Positions 52,105 to 60,341 of a stretch of DNA of 64,000 nucleotides are shown here, piece after piece (position 1 is the stretch's first letter; each line of letters begins with the position of its first letter). A model generated the notes under the pieces. The model saw only the letters and a list, made by a program, of their open reading frames with translations. It was not told where the DNA came from and ran no database searches. A program made the position numbers and the translations under genes. Source of the stretch: Burkholderia sp. 4M9327F10 (GTDB taxonomy: Bacteria > Pseudomonadota > Gammaproteobacteria > Burkholderiales > Burkholderiaceae); contig NZ_SCNV01000020.1 of the NCBI RefSeq assembly GCF_005503145.1, forward strand, positions 61,482 through 125,481. The letters run 5' to 3'.

Positions 52105-53969
52105 CGAACCACTCCCGGATGGCTTTTCGCGTTGGCCGCGATGGTCATTTTCTTGGCGCCGCCACCCGTAGCGAGTTTCTTGGCGGCCGGCGGCGGCAGC
52201 GTCGGCGCGGCCGGAGCAACCGGCGCCGAATCATCCGAGACCACCATCTGCTTGACCGGCATGTCCGGCGGAATGTTGAGCGAGCGCAGGGTGTCACCGG
52301 CGATTGCAGAAAACACCGGACCCGACACCTGACCGCCGAAGTGGCTGCCGGCCGTCGGTTCGTCCACCGACACGGCCACCACGATGCGCGGATCCGGCAT
52401 CGGCGCCATGCCGACGAACGACGCGCGGTACTTCGATTTGTCGTAACCGTGCGCGCCGTGCTTGTAAGCCGTGCCGCTCTTGCCGCCTACGCGGTAGCCC
52501 GGCACCGCCGCGTCCGGCGAGGTGCCGCCAGGCGCAACCACGGTTTCGAGCATCGCGCGCACTTCGCGAGCGGTGACCGGCGAGAAAATCTGCGGCCCGT
52601 TGACCGGCTGGTCGCCAGGGTTGCGGAAGATCGTCACCGGTAGGATTTCGCCGTCGTGGGCAATAGCGGTATACGCACGCGCCAGCTGGAACAGCGAAGC
52701 GGACAGGCCGTAGCCATACGACATCGTCGCCTGCTCGATGCGGCGCCAGCTCTTCCACGGACGCAAATGGCCCGCCGTCGCGCCCGGGAAGCCGATTTTC
52801 GGCGCCTGGCCAAGACCGATGCTGGTATACATATTCCACATTTCTTCGGGCTTGAGCGTCATGGCGATCTTCGTCGCGCCGATGTTGCTCGATTTCTGAA
52901 TCACACCGCCAACCGTCAACACGCCGAACGCGCTGTCGTCAGTGATCGTCGCGCCATCGAGATTAAAGTGGCCCGGCCCCGTGTCTACCAGTGTAGTCGG
53001 CGCCACGCGATGCAGATCGAGCGCGAGCGAGATCGTGAACGGCTTCATGATCGAGCCCGGCTCGAACTCGTCGGTCAGCACGCGGTTGCGCAACTGGTCG
53101 CCGGTCAGGTGCGAGCGGTCATTCGGGTTGAAGGTCGGATAATTGACGAGCGCCAGCACTTCGCCGGTGCGCACGTCGATCACCATGGCCGCGCCGGCCT
53201 TGGCCTTGAATTTTTCGACTGCGGCCTTCAGGTTCGTATAGGCGATGTACTGGATCTTGCTGTCGATCGCCAGATCCACGTCCCGGCCGTTGTGCGGCAC
53301 AACCTGCTCGTCGACATCCTCAATGACGTGCCCCATCCGGTCCTTGATGACGCGACGGATGCCCGGCATGCCCTCGAGCTGCTTCTGGTCGCCGAGTTCG
53401 ACACCTTCCTGACCCTCGTCCTCGACATTGGTAAAGCCGATCAGGTGAGCCGCAATTTCGCCTTCGGGATAGAAGCGCTTGTATTCGTCACGCTGATAAA
53501 TACCGGGAATGTCGAGCGCCGCCACCTGCGCGGCGACGTCGACCGGCACCTGGCGTTTCACATAGACAAAGTTCTTGTCTTCGGAAAGCTTGGCGCGCAG
53601 TTCGGTATTCGTCATACCGAGCAGCTTGCCGAGCGCAGCCAGCTTGTCCGCACCGAGATCGTCGGGCACAGATTCGGGAATCGCCCAGATGGCGCGCACC
53701 GGCAGACTCGTGGCGAGCACGAGACCGTTGCGGTCGAGAATCTTGCCGCGCGTCGCCGGCAACTCGAGCGTGCGCTGATAGCGGCTTTCGCCTTGCTTCT
53801 GATAAAACGCGTTGCCCGGACCCTGAATCCAGAATGCGCGGCCGGCGAGTGCGACGAACGCCATGAACAGCATGAACACGACGAGCTTCGAGCGCCACAT
53901 CGGCAGGCGCACGGACAGGATCGGGTTCGAGGCGAACGGGACGCTCTTGCGGTTCGACGTCTTTTTCAT
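52101..53969 (-). CDS. ftsI: Penicillin-binding protein 3 (septal transpeptidase)
   Basis: This 622-residue bitopic transpeptidase has a membrane segment at about residues 28-46, a pedestal domain, and the catalytic motifs SIMK (Ser306, Lys309), SSN (360-362) and KSGT (497-500). The C-terminal 50 residues are Pro/Ala/Lys rich and probably disordered. It is a beta-lactam target and acts with FtsW and FtsL. It overlaps ftsL and murE by four bases. Confidence 0.98.
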   Translation of the reverse strand: MKKTSNRKSVPFASNPILSVRLPMWRSKLVVFMLFMAFVALAGRAFWIQGPGNAFYQKQGESRYQRTLELPATRGKILDRNGLVLATSLPVRAIWAIPESVPDDLGADKLAALGKLLGMTNTELRAKLSEDKNFVYVKRQVPVDVAAQVAALDIPGIYQRDEYKRFYPEGEIAAHLIGFTNVEDEGQEGVELGDQKQLEGMPGIRRVIKDRMGHVIEDVDEQVVPHNGRDVDLAIDSKIQYIAYTNLKAAVEKFKAKAGAAMVIDVRTGEVLALVNYPTFNPNDRSHLTGDQLRNRVLTDEFEPGSIMKPFTISLALDLHRVAPTTLVDTGPGHFNLDGATITDDSAFGVLTVGGVIQKSSNIGATKIAMTLKPEEMWNMYTSIGLGQAPKIGFPGATAGHLRPWKSWRRIEQATMSYGYGLSASLFQLARAYTAIAHDGEILPVTIFRNPGDQPVNGPQIFSPVTAREVRAMLETVVAPGGTSPDAAVPGYRVGGKSGTAYKHGAHGYDKSKYRASFVGMAPMPDPRIVVAVSVDEPTAGSHFGGQVSGPVFSAIAGDTLRSLNIPPDMPVKQMVVSDDSAPVAPAAPTLPPPAAKKLATGGGAKKMTIAANAKSHPGVVR

Positions 53970-54322
53970 CGCGCGCCCCCGTGACGGCTGGTGAGCGGGG
54001 TCGATGCCGAAGCCGGCGCCGAAGTGGGCACCGGCGCGTCTTCAGCCGAAGCGGCGCCCGGGTCGAGCGTCAGGTATTGGGTGCGGCCCGTCATGACGGC
54101 CTGCATTTTCAGCGAGTCCGTCGCAAGCTGCTCGATGCGCGAGGTCTTCGACAGCGCGCTCTGCTGATATTGAAGCTGCGAATAGTCCTGCTGCAGTTGG
54201 CGCTCCTGCGACTGGGCGCGCTGCAACTGGATAAAGATCTGGCGCTGCTGATTCGTGGCGTTGACTACAGACAATGCACAACCCATTACAACAATCAGCA
54301 GAAAGATATTGAGGCGGCTCAT
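53966..54322 (-). CDS. ftsL: Cell division protein FtsL
   Basis: This 118-residue small bitopic protein has a membrane segment at residues 4-20 (LNIFLLIVVMGCALSVV), a Gln-rich coiled coil (about 25-70), and a Pro/Ala/Ser tail. It forms the FtsQLB complex. The gene overlaps rsmH and ftsI by ATGA at both ends. Confidence 0.94.
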   Translation of the reverse strand: MSRLNIFLLIVVMGCALSVVNATNQQRQIFIQLQRAQSQERQLQQDYSQLQYQQSALSKTSRIEQLATDSLKMQAVMTGRTQYLTLDPGAASAEDAPVPTSAPASASTPLTSRHGGAR

Positions 54323-55272
54323 GGCGCAATACGCTCCGCCACGCGCATCACAGCAGAACGGGCACGCGGGTTGGCAGCGACTTCAGCGTCGCTCGCGAAC
54401 ACGCGGCCAATGACCTTGAGCGGCGGGCTGGGCAAGTCGACTGCACGGATCGGCAGGCGGCGGTCGACCGCAGGCGTACTGGCGTGCGCCTGCATGAACC
54501 GTTTGACGATCCGATCCTCGAGCGAATGAAAGCTGATCACCACCAGCCGCCCCCCTTGCTCCAGCAGCGCTAGCGCTGCTTCTAAAACGACTTGCAGCTC
54601 CGCAAGCTCTTGATTGATGTGAATCCGTATAGCTTGAAAGGTGCGGGTTGCCGGATCCTTGCCCTTCTCACGGGTCTTGACGACGTTAGCCACGATTTGG
54701 GCAAGCTCGCCCGTGCTGACGAGAGGCCCAAGACGGTCGGACTCTGCCCGGCGAGCAACAAGCGCCTTTGCAATCTGAAAAGCAAACCGTTCTTCCCCAT
54801 AATCTCGTATAACCTCCGTCAGTTCCTGCACCGTGGCCCGCGCCAGCCAGTCAGCAGCAGACTCGCCGCGCGTCGGGTCCATCCGCATGTCGAGCGGGCC
54901 GTCGGCGCGGAAACTGAAACCCCGCTCCGGATCGTCGACTTGCGGCGACGACACGCCCAGATCCAGCAACACCCCCGACACCCGCCCTACCCCGCGCTCC
55001 GCAATCGCGTCACGCAGTGAAGCAAAACTCTCATGCACGATCTCGAAGCGCGGATCGGCAATCTTCTGAGCCGTGGCGATGGCGAGCGGGTCTTTGTCGA
55101 ATGCGATCAGCCGCCCCGACTCGCCCAGCTTGCCCAATACCGCACGGCTATGACCGCCGCGTCCGAACGTGCCATCCACATAGACGCCGTCCGGGCGCTT
55201 CACCAACGCCTCGACCGCTTCTTCCAGCAGCACCGTGCGATGCTGCAATTCGTTTCCCATCGCAGGTGCCAT
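54319..55272 (-). CDS. rsmH: 16S rRNA (cytosine-1402 N4) methyltransferase
   Basis: This 317-residue SAM-dependent methyltransferase (MraW) has its SAM site at VDGTFGRGGHSRAVLGKL and the signature VSGVLLDLGVSSPQVDDPERGFSF. Two starts are possible: ATG 55272 and ATG 55260 (MGNELQHRTVLL, the form most relatives use). Neither has a strong ribosome site. It lies 15-27 bases after mraZ. Confidence 0.97.
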   Translation of the reverse strand: MAPAMGNELQHRTVLLEEAVEALVKRPDGVYVDGTFGRGGHSRAVLGKLGESGRLIAFDKDPLAIATAQKIADPRFEIVHESFASLRDAIAERGVGRVSGVLLDLGVSSPQVDDPERGFSFRADGPLDMRMDPTRGESAADWLARATVQELTEVIRDYGEERFAFQIAKALVARRAESDRLGPLVSTGELAQIVANVVKTREKGKDPATRTFQAIRIHINQELAELQVVLEAALALLEQGGRLVVISFHSLEDRIVKRFMQAHASTPAVDRRLPIRAVDLPSPPLKVIGRVFASDAEVAANPRARSAVMRVAERIAP

Positions 55273-55287
55273 ATATGTAAACCGCGA

Positions 55288-55716
55288 TCAGAACGTGAAA
55301 TTCTTCAACGCATCGGGCATGCCCTGCGCCATCGCCGCCTGCTCCTTGGCAGCGTAGGTTTGCGCATCCCACAACTCGAAGTGACTACCCATACCCAGCA
55401 ACATCACTTCCTTTTCCAGCGAAGCCGCCAACCGCAATTCAGGAGAGACCAGCACGCGACCCGCGCCGTCGAGATCGACATCCGAAGCATTGCCAAGGAA
55501 AATCCGCCGCCACCAGTGGGCGTCCATCGGCAGTGCGGCGATCTTGGTGCGGAAGACTTCCCATTCCGGGCGCGGAAATAGCAACAGGCAGCCGTCCGGG
55601 TGCTTGGTGATCGTCACCCGGCCTTCTGCCTGTCCTTGCAGCGCATCCCGATAGCGAGCCGGGACGGACATCCGCCCCTTCGCATCGAGTGTCAGCGCCG
55701 ACGCCCCTTGGAACAC
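55288..55716 (-). CDS. mraZ: Transcriptional regulator MraZ
   Basis: This 142-residue protein has two SpoVT/AbrB-type repeats (about residues 5-50 and 75-120, with DAKGRMSVPARYR and DLDGAGRVLVSPELR). MraZ represses its own dcw promoter in E. coli. It is the first gene of the cluster. Its predicted operator at 55794-55826 lies just upstream. Confidence 0.96.
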   Translation of the reverse strand: MFQGASALTLDAKGRMSVPARYRDALQGQAEGRVTITKHPDGCLLLFPRPEWEVFRTKIAALPMDAHWWRRIFLGNASDVDLDGAGRVLVSPELRLAASLEKEVMLLGMGSHFELWDAQTYAAKEQAAMAQGMPDALKNFTF

Positions 55717-55793
55717 TTCCGCTCTCCCCTAAAACGGCACGTTGCGCCGCTCGCCTGTTCTCGAAAATTTACCCGAATACCCCTCGGGAATCA

Positions 55794-55826
55794 CACAAAA
55801 ATACACTTTCTCACACTGTCTCCCAC
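55794..55826 (-). promoter_or_regulatory. MraZ operator: four GTG repeats at 10-bp spacing
   Basis: On the minus strand GTG triplets occur at 55826-55824, 55816-55814, 55806-55804 and 55796-55794, in the contexts GTGGGA, GTGTGA, GTGTAT and GTGTGA, exactly one helical turn apart. This matches the architecture of known MraZ boxes (TGGGN repeats). The first repeat overlaps the -10 box. Confidence 0.8.
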
Positions 55827-55853
55827 TTTAGAGGAAGGCCAAACGGGGGTCAA
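55825..55853 (-). promoter_or_regulatory. dcw cluster promoter (Pmra)
   Basis: On the minus strand -35 TTGACC (55848-55853), a 17-base spacer and -10 TAAAGT (55825-55830). The leader to the mraZ ATG is about 100 bases and contains the MraZ repeats. Confidence 0.7.
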
Positions 55854-55952
55854 GGGAGAAGCACGGATTTTTAACGAAATTTGTTTGTTAGAACAAGGAC
55901 TTAGCGCGACTCCTTCACGTCAGACCTAAAACGGAAAACCGTTATAAATGAA

Positions 55953-55964
55953 TGCACTAGTGCA
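55953..55964. promoter_or_regulatory. 12-bp palindrome TGCACTAGTGCA
   Basis: A perfect inverted repeat in AT-rich sequence, about 100 bases upstream of the Pmra -35. It could be an operator for a dimeric regulator; none is identified. Confidence 0.3.
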
Positions 55965-56104
55965 ACTTGTGAAGGTGATACGTGAAAAGTCCGGGCGAAA
56001 GGCGTGGAATCTAAGCGATCTGCGGCGGGGGATCAGACGAATCAGCGGAGGGATTAAAGCGATCAGGCGGACGGCACGCATGGCGCCGTCCCACTTCGGA
56101 GCGA

Positions 56105-56734
56105 TTAAACGTAGTAAGCAGTCCGGGTCATGATTTTCGACGCAGCGCGCATGAGCGCACGTGCGGGAAACGGCAGCTCGACACCGCCGGCGTCGAGCGC
56201 GGCTTTGCCATGCGCGGCTTCGTCAGCACGCATCTGTTCGACGATGGCGCGCGATTCGAGATCCGCCTCGGGCAGCTTCTCCAGATGGCTGTCCAGATGC
56301 TGCTCCACCTGGCGCTCGGTCTCCGCCATGAAGCCAAGGCTCACCCGGTCGCCAAAGCGTCCGGCTATGAGACCCAGAGCAAGCGCGCCGGTGTACCAAA
56401 GCGGATTCAGCAGGCTTGGCCGTGAGTCGAGCGCCTCAAGGCGACGCGACGTCCAGGCCAAGTGATCTTCCTCTTCGCGCGCCGCGTGCTCGAATGCCTC
56501 TTTCAAGGTCGGCGAACGGGTGGCGAGTTTTTGCGCCTGGTAGAGCGCCTGCGCGCAGACTTCACCGACATGATTCACACGCATCAGGCCAGCGGCATGC
56601 TCGCGCTCTGCCGGCGACAGTTCCGGCGCTTCAGCAGACTCAGGCGGAACCGGAACAGGACGGCTCATCCGCGACACGCCCGTCATTGAGCGTAAACCCC
56701 GATCCAGCTCGGTAATCAATTCATCCAGCACCAT
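56105..56734 (-). CDS. coq7: 2-polyprenyl-3-methyl-6-methoxy-1,4-benzoquinone hydroxylase
   Basis: This 209-residue carboxylate-bridged di-iron enzyme carries out a late hydroxylation in ubiquinone synthesis. Ligand motifs are NHVGEVCAQALY (Glu58), EEEDHLAW (Glu88/His91), ETERQVEQHLDSH and DEAAHGK. It is membrane-associated and soluble in form. The ATG at 56734 gives MVLDELITELDRGLR, typical for Burkholderia. It is divergent from the porin gene. Confidence 0.95.
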   Translation of the reverse strand: MVLDELITELDRGLRSMTGVSRMSRPVPVPPESAEAPELSPAEREHAAGLMRVNHVGEVCAQALYQAQKLATRSPTLKEAFEHAAREEEDHLAWTSRRLEALDSRPSLLNPLWYTGALALGLIAGRFGDRVSLGFMAETERQVEQHLDSHLEKLPEADLESRAIVEQMRADEAAHGKAALDAGGVELPFPARALMRAASKIMTRTAYYV

Positions 56735-56912
56735 CCAGCCCTCCCGGTTCGACCCACCAGCCCGGATGCTCCAAAGCTCCGTGTGGCGTGCGTTTGCGGA
56801 GCAAAATCGCGCGCTGGAAACTCCGGTTAAGGGCTGATTTCATGGCTAATTTTCAATTTTAGACCATGTTGCGTAAACGAAACAGGAACGTTCCGAGCTA
56901 CCTGCTTTTTCT

Positions 56913-56940
56913 TTGTGCAAAGTAGGCCTTTTGTTACATT
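56913..56940 (+). promoter_or_regulatory. Porin promoter with extended -10
   Basis: -35 TTGTGC (56913-56918), 16-base spacer, -10 TACATT (56935-56940) preceded by TGT, an extended -10 element. The expected start is near 56947, giving a leader of about 89 bases. Confidence 0.6.
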
Positions 56941-56946
56941 ACCTGC

Positions 56947-56962
56947 AACTTCTCGCGAAGTT
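56947..56962 (+). other. 5'-end hairpin of the porin mRNA
   Basis: AACTTC-TCGC-GAAGTT forms a six-bp stem with a tetraloop at the predicted first bases of the transcript. Such 5' hairpins stabilise mRNAs like E. coli ompA; that role here is inferred. Confidence 0.45.
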
Positions 56963-57035
56963 AGATAGCAAGGCTTCGACGCACCATAAATATTCGCCTT
57001 GTAGAAAAAATTTGCATTTCCTTGGAGATCACTCG

Positions 57036-58232
57036 ATGAAAAAGTCGCTTCTCGCTCTCGCAGCATTGGGCGCGTTTGCTGGTGTCGCTCATGCGCAGAG
57101 CAGCGTGACCCTGTATGGCATAATTGACGAAGGTTTCAACATCAACACCAACTCGGGTGGCCAACACCTGTACAACCTGTCGAGCGGCGTTCTGCAAGGC
57201 AGTCGTTGGGGCCTGCGCGGCGCTGAAGACCTCGGCGGCGGCCTGAAGGCAATCTTCGTGCTGGAAAACGGTTTTGACGTGAACACCGGTAAGCTGGGTC
57301 AAGGCGGTCTCGAGTTTGGCCGTCAAGCCTATGTCGGTCTGTCGAGCCCCTACGGCACGGGTACGTTGGGCCGTCAGTACGACTCTGTTGTTGACTACGT
57401 CGGTCCGCTGGAAGTCGGTGACCAATGGGGTGGCTACATTGCAGCTCACCCGGGCGACATCGACAACTTCAATAACACGTACCGCACCAACAACACGATC
57501 AAGTACACCAGCCAGAACTACAACGGCCTGACGTTCGGCGGCACGTATAGCTTCGGTGGCATCGCGGGCAACGTCTCGGCGAACCAGATCTGGTCGTTGG
57601 GCGCTGGCTACAACAACGGTCCCCTCGTTCTCGGCGTCGGTTACTTGAACGCACGCACCCCGGCAGCGTCGGGCGGCATCTTCAACGATGGCGGCACAAT
57701 CGCAACGAACACAGCCAAGACGGCTACGGCAGCTGCTAGCTACGCAGTGACGTCGTCGGTGTACGCCGGCTTCGCATCGGCTAACACGTACCAGGTGGTC
57801 GGTGCTGGTGGTGCCTACACGTTCGGTGCAGCAACGATCGGCGCGACGTACTCGAACATCCGCTTCGGCAACCTCGGCAAGACGTTCTCGTCGCCTTACG
57901 CTGGTCAGTCGGCTACGTTCAACAACGCGGAACTCAACTTCAAGTATCAGTTGACCCCCGCATTGCTGATCGGCGCAGCATATGACTACACCCGCGGCGT
58001 CGATATCGCCGGCGAATCGCGTGCCCAGTACCACCAGGGCGCAGTGGGTGTGGACTACTTCCTGTCCAAGCGTACCGACGTGTACCTGACGGGCGTGTAT
58101 CAGCACGCTCTGGGCGACACGCTGAATTCGTCGGGCGAGACGGTCGCTGCAACGGCGAACATCAACGGCCTGTCGGCTTCGTCGAACCAGAACCAGTTCA
58201 CGGCTCGCATCGGTATCCGCCACAAGTTCTAA
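57036..58232 (+). CDS. Outer-membrane porin (Gram-negative, beta-proteobacterial type)
   Basis: This 398-residue protein has a signal peptide cleaved after AHA (residues 1-20) and begins QSSVTLYGIIDEG, the start of the Burkholderia/Bordetella porin family (porin_4). The barrel ends with the aromatic RIGIRHKF, needed for Bam assembly. It forms a trimeric 16-strand general-diffusion pore. The ATG at 57036 follows TTGGAG. Strong promoter features and a terminator fit an abundant protein. Confidence 0.95.
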   Translation: MKKSLLALAALGAFAGVAHAQSSVTLYGIIDEGFNINTNSGGQHLYNLSSGVLQGSRWGLRGAEDLGGGLKAIFVLENGFDVNTGKLGQGGLEFGRQAYVGLSSPYGTGTLGRQYDSVVDYVGPLEVGDQWGGYIAAHPGDIDNFNNTYRTNNTIKYTSQNYNGLTFGGTYSFGGIAGNVSANQIWSLGAGYNNGPLVLGVGYLNARTPAASGGIFNDGGTIATNTAKTATAAASYAVTSSVYAGFASANTYQVVGAGGAYTFGAATIGATYSNIRFGNLGKTFSSPYAGQSATFNNAELNFKYQLTPALLIGAAYDYTRGVDIAGESRAQYHQGAVGVDYFLSKRTDVYLTGVYQHALGDTLNSSGETVAATANINGLSASSNQNQFTARIGIRHKF

Positions 58233-58258
58233 TAAGTCGTAACAAAGCGGTATGTCTC

Positions 58259-58284
58259 AAAGGCGCCTTCGGGCGCCTTTTTTT
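58259..58284 (+). terminator. Porin terminator
   Basis: AAAGGCGCC-TTCG-GGCGCC followed by T7 (58278-58284), 26 bases after the stop. Confidence 0.9.
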
Positions 58285-58400
58285 CTTGGGCGCAAAAATC
58301 TGGTTGCCGCGTGGGTGGCCGGTGCGACAGGTGCCCGGAACCATCAAGTGGAGTCCACGGCTGGTTGGTCCGCGGCCGCCGCTCCCGTACCGCAAACGGC

Positions 58401-58438
58401 AAAAAGCCCGACAGGCATGGCGCCTGTCGGGCTTTTTT
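58401..58438. terminator. Bidirectional terminator between porin and fadD
   Basis: AAAAAGCCCGACAGGC-ATGGC-GCCTGTCGGGCTTTTTT. It lies 61 bases after the fadD stop on the minus strand and also backs up the porin terminator. Confidence 0.88.
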
Positions 58439-58498
58439 GATCAAGCGGGGTGGCTTATTTCGCTCGCCTCGACGCGCCGCCAGGCAAAGCGCGCGGCG

Positions 58499-60172
58499 CT
58501 ACGCCCGGCCGTCGCGCAATTCCCGTCGCAAGATCTTGCCAACGTTGCTCTTAGGCAGCTCCGTGCGGAACTCGATGATCTTCGGCCGCTTGTAACCGGT
58601 GAGTTGCTCCTTGCAGAACGCGAAGATGTCCGCGTCCGTCAGCGCCTGATCCTTCTTGACCACGTAAAGCTTCACCGCTTCGCCCGAGTGCTGGTCAGGC
58701 ACGCCCACCGCGGCAACTTCGAACACGCCCGGCAGCTTGGCAACCACGTCCTCGACTTCATTCGGATACACGTTGAAGCCGGACACCAGAATCATGTCCT
58801 TCTTGCGATCGACAATCTTCACGTATCCCGCGTCGCTCACAATACCGACGTCACCCGATTTGAAGAAGCCATCCGGCGTCATCACCTTGGCGGTTTCGTC
58901 CGGCCGGTTCCAGTAGCCGGCCATCACCTGCGGACCGCGAATGCAGATTTCGCCGGGCTGGCCGGGCGGCACCTCGTTGTTTTCGTCATCGCGAATCGAG
59001 ATTTCGGTCGACGGCAGCGGCAAACCGATCGTGCCGCTGTATGCGGTGACCGTCACCGGGTTACAGGTCACGCACGGCGAGGTCTCGGACATCCCATAAC
59101 CTTCAACGATCGGAGTATGGGTCTTCTCATACCAGCGCTTGGCCACGGCTTCCTGGACCGCCATCCCTCCGCCATTCGCAACAAGCAGATTCGAAAAGTT
59201 GAGCTTGTCGAAATCGGGGTGGTTGAGCATCGCGTTATAGAGCGTGTTCACCGCCGGAATGGTCGTGATCGCGTAGCCCTGTAATTCCTTGATCATGCCG
59301 CTGATGTCGCGCGGATTTGGAATCAGCACGCCGAGGCCACCCGTGCGAACGGTCAGCAGGCCGCAGACCGTCAAGGCGAAAATGTGATAAAGCGGCAGCG
59401 CCACAACCGTGATGAACTGATCAATGTCGTCTCGTCCCGCGCGAGCCGGATCAAGCCATATCTGCGACTGCAAGACGTTGGCGATCAGATTGCGATGCGT
59501 CAAGGTTGCGCCTTTCGCCACACCGGTCGTGCCGCCGGTGTATTGCAGGAACGCCACGTCTTCCGGCCCCTGTTTGACCGGCTTGAATTCGTGGCGAGCA
59601 CCTTCCGCAATCGCGGCGTTGAACTTGATGTGGCCGGGGAGACTCCATGCCGGCACCATCTTTTTCACGCGGCGCACGACGAAGTTGACGATGAGTCCTT
59701 TCGCGCCCATCAGGTCGCCCATCGCTGCGACGATCACATGCTTGATCGCCGTATTGCGCACCACGGCCTGCAGCGTCACCGCAAAATTCTCGAGCAGGAT
59801 AATGGCTTCGGCGCCGCTGTCCTTGAGCTGATGTTCGAGCTCGCGCGGCGTGTACAGTGGGTTCACGTTCACCACCACATAGCCGGCACGCAGGATGGCC
59901 GCGATTGCGACAGGGTACTGCAGCACATTGGGCATCATGATGGCGATACGAGCGCCACGCGCAATGCCCTTCGACTGGAACCACGCCGCCAGCTTGCGCG
60001 ACAAGGCGTCGAGCTCGCCATACGTGATCTGCTTGCCCATGCAGACGAACGCCGGCTTGGTGCGATATTCGCGGAAGCTTTCTTCGAACAGGTCTGCAAC
60101 GGACGAGTACTGACTCGTGTCGATTTCTGCTGGAACGCCGGGCGGATATGATTTCAGCCAGATTTTTTCCAT
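58499..60172 (-). CDS. fadD: Long-chain fatty-acid--CoA ligase
   Basis: This 557-residue adenylate-forming enzyme activates fatty acids. The AMP signature YTGGTTGVAKGATLTHRN (about residue 213), GYGMSETSP, SGDVGIVSDAGYVKIVDRKKDMI and the C-terminal GKILRRELRDG lysine loop are intact. It probably acts at the inner membrane during fatty-acid uptake. The ATG at 60172 gives MEKIWLKSYPPGVPAE, the usual FadD start. Confidence 0.95.
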   Translation of the reverse strand: MEKIWLKSYPPGVPAEIDTSQYSSVADLFEESFREYRTKPAFVCMGKQITYGELDALSRKLAAWFQSKGIARGARIAIMMPNVLQYPVAIAAILRAGYVVVNVNPLYTPRELEHQLKDSGAEAIILLENFAVTLQAVVRNTAIKHVIVAAMGDLMGAKGLIVNFVVRRVKKMVPAWSLPGHIKFNAAIAEGARHEFKPVKQGPEDVAFLQYTGGTTGVAKGATLTHRNLIANVLQSQIWLDPARAGRDDIDQFITVVALPLYHIFALTVCGLLTVRTGGLGVLIPNPRDISGMIKELQGYAITTIPAVNTLYNAMLNHPDFDKLNFSNLLVANGGGMAVQEAVAKRWYEKTHTPIVEGYGMSETSPCVTCNPVTVTAYSGTIGLPLPSTEISIRDDENNEVPPGQPGEICIRGPQVMAGYWNRPDETAKVMTPDGFFKSGDVGIVSDAGYVKIVDRKKDMILVSGFNVYPNEVEDVVAKLPGVFEVAAVGVPDQHSGEAVKLYVVKKDQALTDADIFAFCKEQLTGYKRPKIIEFRTELPKSNVGKILRRELRDGRA

Positions 60173-60341
60173 GCGGCGTCTCCTCCTTTATTTTCGAATG
60201 GTCGTGCTAAAAACGCATCGTAGCATGCGGCCCAGTCCACTAATCGCGAATGCACATGGGTTAGACGCCGCCCTCGAACGCGGTTTGCAACGGATGGCGT
60301 GCGACACACGCCTGTGAATGACCAGAATTTCAGGCTGGATT

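Larger units (their letters stand above)
55717..56104. other. mraZ upstream region and coq7 3' flank
   Basis: This 388-base stretch holds the dcw promoter and MraZ boxes (55794-55853) on the left. To the right are AT-rich sequence and a 12-bp palindrome (55953-55964). A 61-codon plus-strand frame (55948-56133) runs into coq7 and lacks any recognised motif, so I do not call it. Confidence 0.6.
56735..57035. other. Divergent coq7/porin control region
   Basis: These 301 bases contain the porin promoter (56913-56940) and a 5'-end hairpin (56947-56962). The AT-rich stretch around 56840-56880 probably carries the coq7 promoter, but no clear hexamers are visible. Confidence 0.5.

Noticed and set aside
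55948..56133. 61-codon plus-strand frame upstream of mraZ
   Set aside because: It overlaps the 3' end of coq7, lacks a ribosome site and has no recognisable features.
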